The translations under genes were made by a program, and so were the position numbers. From Clostridiales bacterium oral taxon 876 str. F0540 (GTDB lineage Bacteria > Bacillota > Clostridia > Clostridiales > Clostridiaceae), in the NCBI GenBank assembly GCA_000466585.1, contig KE993505.1:1-64000 (forward strand): 64,000 nt of DNA, given 5' to 3'. A model generated the notes under the pieces. It was not told the origin of the DNA and did not search any database. It saw nothing but the letters and a program-made list of their open reading frames with translations. This document shows positions 49,868-59,501 of this stretch, piece by piece (positions within the stretch are counted from its first letter, which is position 1; every line of letters starts with the position of its first letter).

Positions 49868-50605
49868 TTAATTATAATATACAACTTCTAAACATAATCC
49901 TTTTGCAGGTGCTGTCTTACCTGCTTTAGTTCTATCTTTGGAATTTATAATATCACTGATTCTACTAGGAGTTATTTCACCTGTTCCTACATTTATCAGA
50001 GTGCCTGCCATTATTCTTACCATATTATATAAAAAACCGTCGCCTTCAACATAAAATATAATTTTGTCACCTGCTTTTATTAAGTCAGCCCCATTTATAG
50101 TTCTTATCGATGTCTTTACAGAACTTCCTGTACTTTTGAATGCTGAAAAATCATGAGTACCGATAAAATACTTACAAGCATTCTTCATACTTTCATAATC
50201 TAATAACTTTTTATAGTAATAAACATATCTTCTATCTATAGCTGGCGGTTGCTCTCTGTTTAAAATAGTATAACTATACCTTTTACCAGTAGAAGAGTAT
50301 CTAGCATGAAAATTTAAGCTAACCTCTTCTGAATCAATTATTACAATATCTTCTGAAAGTTTGCTATTTATTGCATCTTTAAACTTATGCGGTGGTATTG
50401 TACTATTTGTAAAAAAATTGGCGCAAAAACCTCTGGCATGTACCCCAGCATCAGTCCTGCTAGAACCTATAACTGCAATTTTTTCACCAGTTAGACTTAC
50501 AATACTTTCTTCCACCTTTTGCTGTATAGTAACAGCATTATTTTGTCTTTGCCAACCAGCATAATTTGTTCCATCATATTCAATAATAAGTTTTATATTT
50601 CTCAT
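49868..50605 (-). CDS. truA: tRNA pseudouridine(38-40) synthase
   Basis: A 245-residue TruA that isomerises uridines 38-40 in the anticodon stem. The catalytic aspartate is in GSSRTDAGVHARG (about 52-64). YDGTNYAGWQRQ and the YNMVRIMAGTL region are conserved. It follows ecfT by 20 bases in the ribosomal/ECF gene string. Confidence 0.97.
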   Translation of the reverse strand: MRNIKLIIEYDGTNYAGWQRQNNAVTIQQKVEESIVSLTGEKIAVIGSSRTDAGVHARGFCANFFTNSTIPPHKFKDAINSKLSEDIVIIDSEEVSLNFHARYSSTGKRYSYTILNREQPPAIDRRYVYYYKKLLDYESMKNACKYFIGTHDFSAFKSTGSSVKTSIRTINGADLIKAGDKIIFYVEGDGFLYNMVRIMAGTLINVGTGEITPSRISDIINSKDRTKAGKTAPAKGLCLEVVYYN

Positions 50606-50625
50606 AATTCAGCTCCAGGAAAATA

Positions 50626-51438
50626 TTATACTGACTTCCACCAAAATCTTCCGGCAATACATAGAGCTACATAAATCAAAGTTGCTAAAGAAGCTATGAA
50701 ATCCTTACTTGTAAGTTTTAACTGCTTCATCCTAGTTCTTCCTTCTCCGCCTCTATAACATCTAGCTTCCATTGCCATTGCTAACTCATCTGCTCTTCTA
50801 AATGAACTAATAAACAACGGTACTAATAAAGGTATTAAGTTTTTTGCCCTGTTAAATATATTTCCACTTTCAAAATCAGCTCCTCTTGCCATCTGAGCTT
50901 TCATAATTTTATCAGTTTCATCCATAAGCGTTGGTATAAATCTTAAAGCAATAGTCATCATCATGGCAAGTTCATGAGCAGGTACCCCTATTTTTTTTAG
51001 AGGATTTAATAGTTTTTCTATTCCATCTGTAAGCTCAATAGGAGAAGTCGTAAGTGTTAATAAGGATGTTCCAACAATTAAAAAACTTAATCTCAATACC
51101 ATAAATGCAGCTAATATTAGGCCTTCACGATATACCCTAAGAAACTTCCATTTAAATAAAAGAACATCACCGCTTGTCATAAATATATTTATCAAAGCAG
51201 TAAATATGAGAAGTATAAAAATAGGTTTTAAGCCCTTATATATATATCTTACCGGTACCTTTGATATTGCAATTGAAAGTCCAGTAAAAGCTATAATGAA
51301 AATATATCCTTCAAAATTATTAACTATAAATAATGAAGCTATATATACAATAGAAATTATTATTTTAACTCTAGGATCTAACTTATGAATAAAGGAGTCT
51401 CCAGGTACATATTGACCAATTGTAATATCTTTAATCAT
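50626..51438 (-). CDS. ecfT: ECF transporter transmembrane subunit EcfT
   Basis: A 270-residue integral membrane protein linking the ATPases to substrate-binding S components for vitamins and metals. About six to seven hydrophobic helices are seen. Two coupling motifs, AQMARGAD and AMEARCYRGG, are present. It overlaps the stop of the second ATPase gene by eight bases. Confidence 0.95.
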   Translation of the reverse strand: MIKDITIGQYVPGDSFIHKLDPRVKIIISIVYIASLFIVNNFEGYIFIIAFTGLSIAISKVPVRYIYKGLKPIFILLIFTALINIFMTSGDVLLFKWKFLRVYREGLILAAFMVLRLSFLIVGTSLLTLTTSPIELTDGIEKLLNPLKKIGVPAHELAMMMTIALRFIPTLMDETDKIMKAQMARGADFESGNIFNRAKNLIPLLVPLFISSFRRADELAMAMEARCYRGGEGRTRMKQLKLTSKDFIASLATLIYVALCIAGRFWWKSV

Positions 51439-52294
51439 CTTTACCTCTCCTTATATTCTTTAATATTTGCTTCTTAGCTTGCTCTATTGTAAACGCATCT
51501 TCCGATACATCAAAGCCTCTATCTTTCAGTGCTTTCATCAAATATGTTACCTGTGGCACAGCTAGACCTACTTCTTCAAGTGTTTTAATTTCTTTAAATA
51601 CTTCGCTTGGCTTACCATCCAGGATACATTTTCCTTTATGCATAACTAGAATTCTGTCCGCAACTTTAGCTACATCCTCCATACTATGAGAAACTAAAAT
51701 TATGGTCATATTATATTCTTGGTGAAGTACCTTGACTTGATTTAGAATGTCATCTCTTCCCTTTGGATCTAATCCAGCTGTAGGTTCATCCAATATCAAA
51801 ACATTAGGCTCCATTGCAACTACCCCTGCAATAGCCACTCTTCTTTTCTGTCCGCCACTCAAGTCAAATGGAGACTTATTTTTGTATGTCTCATAATCAA
51901 GACCAACCATTTCCATTGCACGCCTAACTCTTTTATTTACCTCTTCATCGCTTAATCCCAAGTTTTTAGGACCAAAAGCTATATCTTTTTCAATGGTTTC
52001 TTCAAAAAGTTGATATTCCGGATACTGAAATACTAGGCCAACTTTTTTTCTAATATCAGTTAACTTAACACCTTTTTCGGTTATATTAACATCATTAATA
52101 AGTATATTACCACTAGCTGGTTTTAAAAGTCCGTTTATATGCTGAATAAGAGTTGATTTTCCTGAACCAGTATGACCAATTAATGCAACAAATTCTCCAT
52201 CATTAATAATTATTGAAACATCATCCAAGGCTTTTTTTTCGAAAGGTGATCCTTTCATATAAATATGTGATAGGTTTTCTATTTTAATTGACAT
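51431..52294 (-). CDS. ecfA2: ECF transporter ATPase EcfA2
   Basis: A 287-residue ABC ATPase with Walker A GHTGSGKSTL (about 39-48), Q-loop VFQYPEYQLFEETI, signature LSGGQKRRVAIAG and Walker B VLILDEPTAGLDP. Pairs with EcfA1 as a heterodimer energising EcfT and exchangeable S components. Overlaps ecfA1 by 16 bases. Confidence 0.96.
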   Translation of the reverse strand: MSIKIENLSHIYMKGSPFEKKALDDVSIIINDGEFVALIGHTGSGKSTLIQHINGLLKPASGNILINDVNITEKGVKLTDIRKKVGLVFQYPEYQLFEETIEKDIAFGPKNLGLSDEEVNKRVRRAMEMVGLDYETYKNKSPFDLSGGQKRRVAIAGVVAMEPNVLILDEPTAGLDPKGRDDILNQVKVLHQEYNMTIILVSHSMEDVAKVADRILVMHKGKCILDGKPSEVFKEIKTLEEVGLAVPQVTYLMKALKDRGFDVSEDAFTIEQAKKQILKNIRRGKDD

Positions 52295-53124
52295 ATCTTT
52301 TCCACCATCTCATCTATTGTTAATATACTTGTATCTATATCAATTCCACTCTGCTGCAACTCATAAGCTAATTCTGTTACCTGTGGAACATCAAGTCCAA
52401 TTTTTTTCATAGCCGGAACCTGACTAAAAATCTCCCTTGGAATCCCTGCCATAATTATATCGCCTTGGTCCATTACAATAATTCTATCTGCTTCTGCTGC
52501 TTCCTCCATAAAGTGAGTAATAAGAATTATGGTAATTCCATAAACTTCATTTATATCTTTTATGGTTTTAATAACTTCTTTTCGTCCAGATGGATCAAGC
52601 ATAGCTGTAGGTTCATCAAAAACTATACATTCTGGTCTCATTGCTAAAATTCCAGCAATAGCTATTCTTTGCTTTTGCCCGCCTGATAACAAATGCGGTG
52701 CATGCCTTCTATATTCATACATATCTACATTTTTTAACGCTTCATCAACTCTGTTTCTTATTTCCGGTGGATCTATCCCCAAGTTTTCCGGTCCAAAGGC
52801 AACATCCTCTTCAACAATAGTTGCAACTATTTGGTTATCAGGATTTTGAAATACCATACCTGCTTTATTTCTTATATTCCAAATATTATTGGCATCTGAA
52901 GTGTCCAGGCCATCAACATAAACTTTTCCTCCGCTTGGGAGAAGTAATGCATTAATATGCTTTGCTAAAGTTGACTTTCCAGAGCCATTTCGTCCTAAAA
53001 TAACAAGAAATTCACCTTTTTTAACATTTAAATCAACACCATTTACAGCAATCTTTTCTTGTTCTCCTTCATTAGCAGCATATTTATATGTAAGGTCCCT
53101 GCACTCTACCATATTGTCATTCAT
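52279..53124 (-). CDS. ecfA1: ECF transporter ATPase EcfA1
   Basis: A 281-residue ABC ATPase with Walker A GRNGSGKSTL, VFQNPDNQIVATIVEEDVAFGPENLG, signature LSGGQKQRIAIAG and Walker B CIVFDEPTAMLDP. First gene of ecfA1-ecfA2-ecfT-truA. No S component lies in the window, as usual for the shared (group II) modules. A terminator after rplQ lies just upstream. Confidence 0.96.
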   Translation of the reverse strand: MNDNMVECRDLTYKYAANEGEQEKIAVNGVDLNVKKGEFLVILGRNGSGKSTLAKHINALLLPSGGKVYVDGLDTSDANNIWNIRNKAGMVFQNPDNQIVATIVEEDVAFGPENLGIDPPEIRNRVDEALKNVDMYEYRRHAPHLLSGGQKQRIAIAGILAMRPECIVFDEPTAMLDPSGRKEVIKTIKDINEVYGITIILITHFMEEAAEADRIIVMDQGDIIMAGIPREIFSQVPAMKKIGLDVPQVTELAYELQQSGIDIDTSILTIDEMVEKICQLK

Positions 53125-53143
53125 AAAAACACCTCTATTACAA

Positions 53144-53177
53144 AAAAGGGACTAAGCTAGTTAACTTAATCCCTTTT
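53144..53177 (-). terminator. Terminator of the alpha ribosomal operon
   Basis: AAAAGGGATTAAG / CTTAGTCCCTTTT, 13-bp stem with one mismatch, then TTTTTTG in the minus direction, directly after rplQ. It may be leaky, since ecfA1 begins 20 bases on. Confidence 0.85.
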
Positions 53178-53181
53178 CTTA

Positions 53182-53523
53182 TTATACTAACTCTAGTATA
53201 ACTATTTCAGCTCCATCGCCTCTTCTTGGTCCTACTTTATACATTCTAGTATATCCACCATTTCTTTCAGCATACTTTGGAGCTACCTTTTCAAATAAAT
53301 CAGTTACTACTGTTTCTTCAGTAACAAACGCAAGAACCTGTCTTCTAGCATGAAGATCTCCTCTTTTTGCAAGAGTAATCATTTTTTCAGCTATATTTCT
53401 AGTTTCTTTAGCTCTTGTTTCAGTAGTTTCTATCTTACCGTGCTTTAAAAAACTAGTAACTAAGTTTCTTAACATTGCTTTTCTTTGGTCAGTTGGACGA
53501 CCTAATTTACGATAACCTGCCAT
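53182..53523 (-). CDS. rplQ: 50S ribosomal protein L17
   Basis: A 113-residue L17 starting MAGYRKLGRPTDQRKAMLRNL; the C-terminal RNGGYTRMYKVGPRRGDGAEIVILEL is typical. Last gene of the alpha operon. Confidence 0.98.
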   Translation of the reverse strand: MAGYRKLGRPTDQRKAMLRNLVTSFLKHGKIETTETRAKETRNIAEKMITLAKRGDLHARRQVLAFVTEETVVTDLFEKVAPKYAERNGGYTRMYKVGPRRGDGAEIVILELV

Positions 53524-53570
53524 GTCTTTACCTCCTTTTTAAAATCGTCGGTACACCATATACTTGTGTA

Positions 53571-54518
53571 TTATTCGTCGCTCATTCTTAGGCCAAGTCC
53601 TAAAGCAGCAAGCTTTTGCTCAACTTCTTCTAGTGACTTCTTACCTAAGTTTCTAACTTTCATCATATCATCCATAGATCTTTGTGTTAATTCTTGAACT
53701 GTATTTATACCAGCTCTCTTTAAGCAGTTATAGCTTCTAACAGAAAGATCTAATTCTTCTATGGTCATTTCAAGGACTTTTTCTTTTTTATCTTCTTCCT
53801 TCTCAACCATTATTTCAACATTATTTGCATGATCAGTTAGTGTCATAAATAACTTAAAGTGCTCAATTAATATTTTAGCAGATAGACCTATAGCTTCGTC
53901 TGGTTTTATGGTTCCATTAGTCCATACTTCCAATGATAACTTATCATAGTCAGTAATTTGGCCAACTCTAGTATTTTCAACTGTAAAATTAACTCTCTTA
54001 ACCGGAGTGTATATAGAGTCTACAGGAATTACTGTAATTCCCTGGTTCTCAGACTTATTTTTAGTCTGAGATACATAACCTCTTCCTCTATCTACAGATA
54101 TCTCCATATAAAGTCTTCCATCAGAATCTAAAGTAGCTATATGTATATCTTTATTAACTACTTCAAGATCTCCATCAGTTTTAATATCTGCACCAGTTAC
54201 TTCACCTTCACCTTTTGCATCTATATAAATAGTTCTTGGACCTTCTCCGTTCATCTTTAATGCTAAGCCCTTTATATTTAGGATAAGCTCAGTAACATCT
54301 TCCTTAACTCCTTGAACAGTAGAGAATTCATGAAGAACATTTTCGATTTTAACGGAGGTTGCAGCTACTCCAGGTAATGAAGAAAGCAATATTCTTCTTA
54401 ATGAATTACCTAGAGTTATACCATATCCTCTTTCTAACGGTTCTATTACAAACTTTCCATAGCTACCATCTTCTTTAAGCTCGACACATTCTATTTTTGG
54501 CTTTTCTATTTCTAACAT
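53571..54518 (-). CDS. rpoA: RNA polymerase alpha subunit
   Basis: A 315-residue alpha subunit with N-terminal dimerisation domain (YGKFVIEPLERGYGITLGNSLRRILLSSLPG) and C-terminal domain for DNA and activator contact (about 245-315, SVRSYNCLKRAGINTVQEL, RNLGKKSLEEV). Usual length and place between rpsD and rplQ. Confidence 0.98.
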   Translation of the reverse strand: MLEIEKPKIECVELKEDGSYGKFVIEPLERGYGITLGNSLRRILLSSLPGVAATSVKIENVLHEFSTVQGVKEDVTELILNIKGLALKMNGEGPRTIYIDAKGEGEVTGADIKTDGDLEVVNKDIHIATLDSDGRLYMEISVDRGRGYVSQTKNKSENQGITVIPVDSIYTPVKRVNFTVENTRVGQITDYDKLSLEVWTNGTIKPDEAIGLSAKILIEHFKLFMTLTDHANNVEIMVEKEEDKKEKVLEMTIEELDLSVRSYNCLKRAGINTVQELTQRSMDDMMKVRNLGKKSLEEVEQKLAALGLGLRMSDE

Positions 54519-54579
54519 ACTATAACCCTCCTTATTTTTTAAATTAATGTTATTTTGAGGGCAACTGATTCTAATTTAA

Positions 54580-55200
54580 TTACTTGCTATATAACTCAAC
54601 TATTAGTGTTTCATTTACTGGAACATCTATATCAGCTCTTGATGGTTCAGCAACAACCTTAGCCTCAAAGTTTTCTACATTACCTTGTAACCAATTTGGA
54701 AGAGCCTTTGGATTTTCAGCGAACATCTTGAATCTTTCGCTGCTTCTGCTCTTATCAGCAACTGTTATAACATCACCAGCGGATAATCCATAAGATGGAA
54801 TATCTACTTTCTTGCCATTAACTAAGAAATGTCCGTGATTTACTAATTGTCTAGCTTCTCTTCTTGATGAACCATAACCTAGTCTGTATACTACGTTATC
54901 TAATCTCATTTCAAGAAGTTTTAACAAGTTTTCACCAGTCATTCCCTTCATTCTATCAGCTTTTTCAAAGTATCTTCTGAATTGTCCTTCAAGTAATTCG
55001 TAGATTCTCTTAGCCTTCTGCTTTTCTCTTAATTGAACACCATAGTTTGATAACTTCTTCTTACTCTGTCCGTGTTGTCCTGGTGCATAGCCTCTTCTAG
55101 CAAATGCACACTTGTCTGTATAGCATCTATCCCCTTTGAGGAATAGCTTCATTCCTTCTCTTCTGCATATTCTGCAGTGAGCTCCAGTATATCTTGCCAT
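54580..55200 (-). CDS. rpsD: 30S ribosomal protein S4
   Basis: A 206-residue S4 with RNA-binding S4 domain (about 97-160, RLDNVVYRLGYGSSRREARQLVNHGHFLVNG). The N-terminal HCRICRREGMKLFLKGDRCYTDKCAF keeps four cysteines, so it is the zinc-binding form. Full-length gene between rpsK and rpoA. Confidence 0.98.
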   Translation of the reverse strand: MARYTGAHCRICRREGMKLFLKGDRCYTDKCAFARRGYAPGQHGQSKKKLSNYGVQLREKQKAKRIYELLEGQFRRYFEKADRMKGMTGENLLKLLEMRLDNVVYRLGYGSSRREARQLVNHGHFLVNGKKVDIPSYGLSAGDVITVADKSRSSERFKMFAENPKALPNWLQGNVENFEAKVVAEPSRADIDVPVNETLIVELYSK

Positions 55201-55244
55201 TAAATCTACACCTCCTGTATTATTCTATAAGACTAAGAGAAAAA

Positions 55245-55643
55245 TTAAACTCTTCTTCTCTTAGGTGGTCTGCAGCCATTATGTGGAATTGGAGTAACGT
55301 CTTTTATTAATGTTACTTCTAATCCAGCAGCTTGAAGTGATCTGATAGCAGCTTCTCTACCAGCTCCTGGTCCCTTTACATATACTTCAACACTTCTTAA
55401 TCCGTGTTCCATAGCTGCCTTTGCTGCAGTTTCTGCAGCCATTTGAGCTGCATATGGAGTGCTCTTTCTTGAACCTCTAAATCCTAATCCACCTGCACTA
55501 GCCCATGATAAAGCGTTTCCGTTTTTATCTGTAAGTGTAACTATAGAGTTATTGAAAGTGGATTTAATATGTGCAGCGCCATGCTCAACATTTTTTCTTT
55601 CTTTTCTTCTTCTAGTCTTTTTTACTTTAGACTGAGCTGCCAT
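55245..55643 (-). CDS. rpsK: 30S ribosomal protein S11
   Basis: A 132-residue S11; IKSTFNNSIVTLTDKNGNALSWASAGGLGF and the C-terminal DVTPIPHNGCRPPKRRRV are signatures. Follows rpsM by 15 bases. Confidence 0.98.
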   Translation of the reverse strand: MAAQSKVKKTRRRKERKNVEHGAAHIKSTFNNSIVTLTDKNGNALSWASAGGLGFRGSRKSTPYAAQMAAETAAKAAMEHGLRSVEVYVKGPGAGREAAIRSLQAAGLEVTLIKDVTPIPHNGCRPPKRRRV

Positions 55644-55658
55644 TCTCTTACCTCCCTA

Positions 55659-56030
55659 CTATTTCTTCTTCTTAGCCCCTATAGCTCTCTTTGGGCCTTT
55701 TCTTGTTCTAGCATTTGTCTTTGTTCTTTGTCCTCTTACTGGAAGACCTTTTCTATGTCTCATTCCTCTATAACAACCAATTTCAACAAGTCTCTTAATG
55801 CTAAGAGCGATATCTCTTCTAAGATCACCTTCAACTTTGAAATTCTTGTTTACATAATCTCTAAGTGCATTAACTTCTTCTTCAGTTAGGTCTCTAACTC
55901 TTGTATCTGGATTAACTCCAGTTTCCTTTAGTATTCGTTGTGCACTTGGTAATCCTATACCATAAATATATGTCAGACCTATTTCTACTCTTTTTTCCTT
56001 TGGTAGGTCAACACCTGCTATTCTTGCCAT
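55659..56030 (-). CDS. rpsM: 30S ribosomal protein S13
   Basis: A 123-residue S13 beginning MARIAGVDLPKEKRVEIGLTYIYGIG, with CYRGMRHRKGLPVRGQRTKTNARTRKG near the basic C-terminus that contacts P-site tRNA. Confidence 0.98.
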   Translation of the reverse strand: MARIAGVDLPKEKRVEIGLTYIYGIGLPSAQRILKETGVNPDTRVRDLTEEEVNALRDYVNKNFKVEGDLRRDIALSIKRLVEIGCYRGMRHRKGLPVRGQRTKTNARTRKGPKRAIGAKKKK

Positions 56031-56157
56031 TAACTCTTACACCTCCTAGGTATTAATCAATTGAAAGCAAATTTATTTATATATTTTAAGTTTTAGGCCA
56101 ATAGTAACTTAATATGTTTTCTATCGTCAGCCGCTCCTAAAACATTATTAACATCTA

Positions 56158-56271
56158 CTAACCTTGTTTTTGTTTGTGCTTAGGATTTTCACAAATAACC
56201 ATTACTCTTCCTTTTCTTTTTATAACCTTGCACTTTTCACATATTGGTTTTACTGATGGTCTAACTTTCAT
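56158..56271 (-). CDS. rpmJ: 50S ribosomal protein L36
   Basis: A 37-residue reading frame beginning MKVRPSVKPICEKCKVIKRK. The zinc ligands CxxC, a later Cys and a His are all present, so this is the zinc-ribbon form. It lies between infA and rpsM, its normal place, with an AGGAGG-type site (GGAGGGTTAGCC) before the ATG. A spacer of 127 bases separates it from rpsM. Confidence 0.97.
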   Translation of the reverse strand: MKVRPSVKPICEKCKVIKRKGRVMVICENPKHKQKQG

Positions 56272-56286
56272 GGCTAACCCTCCTTA

Positions 56287-56505
56287 TTACTTTGCTCTCC
56301 ATGTTATTCTACCACGTGTTAAATCATATGGAGATAACTCCACTGTAACCTTATCACCTGGTATTATTTTTATAAAATTCATTCTCAGTTTACCTGATAT
56401 ATGCGCCAATATTACATGACCACTTTCAAGTTCAACTCTAAACATAGCATTTGGCAGAGCTTCTAAAACTTTGCCCTGCATTTCAATAACATCATCCTTA
56501 GACAT
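56287..56505 (-). CDS. infA: Translation initiation factor IF-1
   Basis: A 72-residue OB-fold factor that binds the 30S A site during initiation. The frame opens at 56526, but the family begins MSKDDVIEMQG, which places the start at the ATG at 56505. VLEALPNAMFRVELESGHVILAHISGKLRMNFI is the conserved core. Confidence 0.97.
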   Translation of the reverse strand: MSKDDVIEMQGKVLEALPNAMFRVELESGHVILAHISGKLRMNFIKIIPGDKVTVELSPYDLTRGRITWRAK

Positions 56506-56512
56506 AAGGTAA

Positions 56513-56794
56513 TCAAACCTCCTCACTAGAGTTCATATACTGTAAGAACTTTTTTACCATACTATTACTAACTCTCTTACCTGCTAAAAGCAAGCTTTTT
56601 ATTTCATCTGCTGAAATATTAGTAATATTAAGATGTTTTATCTTTTTCTTTTTTGGCTTTTCGATAGTTCTTAAATCCCCATCTGAAATATAGACATAAT
56701 TCTCATTAATTATACCTACAATGATAAAGAAACGACCTTCATCTCTTCCAGACTTTGATAAAGCAACATTGCCAATGTATTCAGCATTTGTCAA
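56513..56794 (-). CDS. KOW-domain RNA-binding (L14e-like) protein
   Basis: A small protein found between map and infA in clostridia. A KOW/L14e-like barrel spans about 5-50 (GNVALSKSGRDEGRFFIIVGIINENYVYISDGDLRTIEKPKKKKIKH). An ATG at 56836 exists but lies inside map and has no ribosome binding site; TTG at 56794, five bases after GAGGTGG and after the map stop, is preferred (93 residues). Probably binds ribosomal RNA; exact role unknown. Confidence 0.85.
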   Translation of the reverse strand: MTNAEYIGNVALSKSGRDEGRFFIIVGIINENYVYISDGDLRTIEKPKKKKIKHLNITNISADEIKSLLLAGKRVSNSMVKKFLQYMNSSEEV

Positions 56795-56807
56795 TGTAAC
56801 CACCTCA

Positions 56808-57554
56808 TTAGATAAGAGTAAGTACTTCTGGTCCATTATTCAAAATGGCTACAGTGTTTTCGTAATGTGCTGAAAGAGAACCATCCTTAGTTACAACTGT
56901 CCATCCATTTGATTGTACGTCAACTTCATATTGACCGATGTTTACCATTGGCTCAATTGCTAGAACCATACCATGTCTTAACTTTGGCCCTCTTCCTGGT
57001 CTTCCAAAGTTAGGCACTTCTGGATCCTCATGCATATCCCTACCAATACCATGGCCTACAAAGTCCCGTACAATTGAAAAATTGAAGTTCTCAACATAAG
57101 TTTGTATAGCCGAAGATATATCAGTAAGTTTATTTCCAACTTTAGCAAATTCTATTCCCTTAAAAAAGCTCTCTCTAGTTACATCAATCAACTTTTGAGC
57201 CTCACTAGAAACTTTACCTACAGGAATAGTTCTAGCTGCGTCACCTTGGTATCCATTTAAAATAGCACCGCAGTCTACGCTGATTATATCTCCCTCTTGT
57301 AAAACTCTATTGCCAGGAATTCCATGAACAACCTCATTATTGACTGACGCACAAATTGAGGCAGGGAATCCATTATAACCTTTGAATGATGGCTTAGCAT
57401 TATGTTTTAGTATGAACTCTTCTGCTATTTTATCTAACTCTTCAGTGGTTATTCCAGGCTTTACTATCTCTTCAAGTTTTGCCAGAGTTTCACCAACGAG
57501 TCTTCCAGCATGTCTCATATATTCTATTTCCATATCATTTTTTATAATTATCAT
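56808..57554 (-). CDS. map: Methionine aminopeptidase, type I
   Basis: A 248-residue metallopeptidase removing the initiator methionine. Metal ligands are visible: D in ISVDCGAILNGYQGD (two Asp), H in GHGIGRDMHEDP, E in LAIEPMVN and the final HYENTVAI. The ATG overlaps the adk stop (ATGA). Confidence 0.97.
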   Translation of the reverse strand: MIIIKNDMEIEYMRHAGRLVGETLAKLEEIVKPGITTEELDKIAEEFILKHNAKPSFKGYNGFPASICASVNNEVVHGIPGNRVLQEGDIISVDCGAILNGYQGDAARTIPVGKVSSEAQKLIDVTRESFFKGIEFAKVGNKLTDISSAIQTYVENFNFSIVRDFVGHGIGRDMHEDPEVPNFGRPGRGPKLRHGMVLAIEPMVNIGQYEVDVQSNGWTVVTKDGSLSAHYENTVAILNNGPEVLTLI

Positions 57555-58204
57555 TTATTATCTCTCCCTAGAATATCACAAATATTTTTAAAAACATCGT
57601 TTATTGCTTGAGTTCCATCTACTGCAGAAAGCATCCCTTTTGCATTGTAGTATTTTATCAATGGCTGAGTCTGTTCATCATAGATATTCAACCTGTCTTT
57701 AACGGTCTCTTCTTTATCATCTCTTCTCTGAGAAACGTCGCTACCACATATATCGCATTTACCTTCATGATTCGGAGGGTTAAATTTTATATGATAGCTA
57801 GCTCCACAAGAAAGACAAACTCTTCTTCCACTCATACGTTCAATAATAAAATCTTTTGGAACATCAATAAGTAAAGCAGTATCCAATTTTTCACCTTTAT
57901 CTTCTAAAAACTCATCCAAAGCTTCTGCTTGAATAACAGTTCTTGGAAACCCATCAAGTAAAAATCCGATCTTGCAATCATCTTGCATTAATCTCTCTTT
58001 AACTATGCTAATAGTTAATTCATCAGATACAAGCTCTCCTTTGTCGATGCTTTTCTTTGCCTCTATTCCTAGTGGAGTCCTTTGGGAAATGTGATTCCTA
58101 AAGATATCACCTGTAGATATATGAGGTATGGAAAATTTATTGCAAATTGACTTAGCTTGAGTTCCCTTACCAGCTCCAGGAGGGCCTAATAAAACAATTT
58201 TCAA
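57551..58204 (-). CDS. adk: Adenylate kinase
   Basis: Adk interconverts AMP, ADP and ATP. The P-loop GPPGAGKGTQ is at residues 7-16. The LID has four cysteines (CLSCG and CDICG), so it binds zinc. The open frame begins at a TTG at 58219; the more likely start is the TTG at 58204, which follows GGAGATGG and gives the usual N-terminus (M)KIVLLGPPGAGKGT and 217 residues. Confidence 0.96.
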   Translation of the reverse strand: MKIVLLGPPGAGKGTQAKSICNKFSIPHISTGDIFRNHISQRTPLGIEAKKSIDKGELVSDELTISIVKERLMQDDCKIGFLLDGFPRTVIQAEALDEFLEDKGEKLDTALLIDVPKDFIIERMSGRRVCLSCGASYHIKFNPPNHEGKCDICGSDVSQRRDDKEETVKDRLNIYDEQTQPLIKYYNAKGMLSAVDGTQAINDVFKNICDILGRDNK

Positions 58205-58223
58205 CAGCACCATCTCCAATTTA

Positions 58224-59501
58224 TTATTTTAAAAATCCTTGGTAATGACGCATTACTAATTGTGATTCCATTTGTCTTAATGTATCTAGAGCAACCCCTA
58301 CTACAATTAGTAGACTTGTTCCTCCAAACTGTATCCCTTTGAACCCAGTATAGCCTTCAAGTATTACAGGGAACACTGCTATTATGCCAGCAAAAATTCC
58401 ACCAATTATTGAAACCTTAGATAAAACTTTTTCTATGTGCTTTGCTGTTTGATCACCAGGTCTTATTCCAGGTATAAATCCAGAAGACTTATGCATGTTT
58501 TCTGACATTTCATCTGGTTTAAAGGTAATCTGAGTATAGAACCATGCAAAGAATAGTATTAGTATAAAAAATACTAACGCATATTGCCAAGAATTTCTTC
58601 TGAATGGGCTGTATATACTACTTGTGATTGCCTTAAACACAGGAGAATTAGGCCAAAATTGAGCAATAGTTTCTGGAAATGCCATAACTGATGATGCAAA
58701 TATTATAGCAATAACGCCTGAACTATTCATATTTATTGGAATATGAGTAGTTTGGCCTCTAAAAGTTTTATTTCCTACTGTTTTCCCAGCATATTGAACT
58801 GGTATTCTTCTTTCTGCCAAACTCATTACAACTACTGCAACTAATAGTGCTGCAACTACTGCTATAAATATTATAACCTCTACAAAATTAACTGTTTCAG
58901 CGCTTTGGAGTCCCGCAATTTGATAACCTGTGAATGGAAGTCTCGAAATAATATTAACAAATATTAATAGTGAAATACCATTTCCAAGTCCTTTTACTGT
59001 TATTTGATCACCCAACCACATTAAGAAAATGGATGATGTAGTAACAGTAAGCATTATAAGAAATATACTTAATTTTGATGTATCTTTGAGTGCACCAAAA
59101 TTATTTATTATAACATAGGTAGTAAAAGATTGTAATATAGCAAAACCAACAGCAGAATACCTTGTTATATTTTGTATTTTCTTCCTTCCATCTTCTCCTT
59201 CTTTAGACAACTGCTCTAAAGAAGGAATTGCTACCGTTAATAATTGAATAACTATTGACGCATTAATATAGGGTACTACACCCATAGCAAATATATTAAA
59301 TTTACTAAATGCTCCCCCTGATATTAAATCGTAGAAACCCATTAAGGTACCTGATGTAGCAATATTTTGTAACTGATTAGTATCAACTCCAGGAACGACA
59401 ATATGGTTTCCTATCCTGTAAATTGCTACTAAAAAAAGCGTGAATAATAATCTTTTCCTTAATTCGGGAGTTCTCCATGCATTACGTAGGGTTGATAACA
59501 T
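58224..59501 (-). CDS. secY: Protein translocase subunit SecY
   Basis: A 425-residue channel protein with ten predicted transmembrane helices. FNIFAMGVVPYINASIVIQLL, the plug region, and the cytoplasmic loop PDEMSENMHKSSGFIPGIRPG are typical. Located between rplO and adk in the spc operon. Confidence 0.98.
   Translation of the reverse strand: MLSTLRNAWRTPELRKRLLFTLFLVAIYRIGNHIVVPGVDTNQLQNIATSGTLMGFYDLISGGAFSKFNIFAMGVVPYINASIVIQLLTVAIPSLEQLSKEGEDGRKKIQNITRYSAVGFAILQSFTTYVIINNFGALKDTSKLSIFLIMLTVTTSSIFLMWLGDQITVKGLGNGISLLIFVNIISRLPFTGYQIAGLQSAETVNFVEVIIFIAVVAALLVAVVVMSLAERRIPVQYAGKTVGNKTFRGQTTHIPINMNSSGVIAIIFASSVMAFPETIAQFWPNSPVFKAITSSIYSPFRRNSWQYALVFFILILFFAWFYTQITFKPDEMSENMHKSSGFIPGIRPGDQTAKHIEKVLSKVSIIGGIFAGIIAVFPVILEGYTGFKGIQFGGTSLLIVVGVALDTLRQMESQLVMRHYQGFLK

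Noticed and set aside
50626..51438. Mutated coupling motif (ARC for ARG) in EcfT
   Set aside because: From memory, AMEARCYRGG is also found in Bacillus EcfT proteins, so it is normal.
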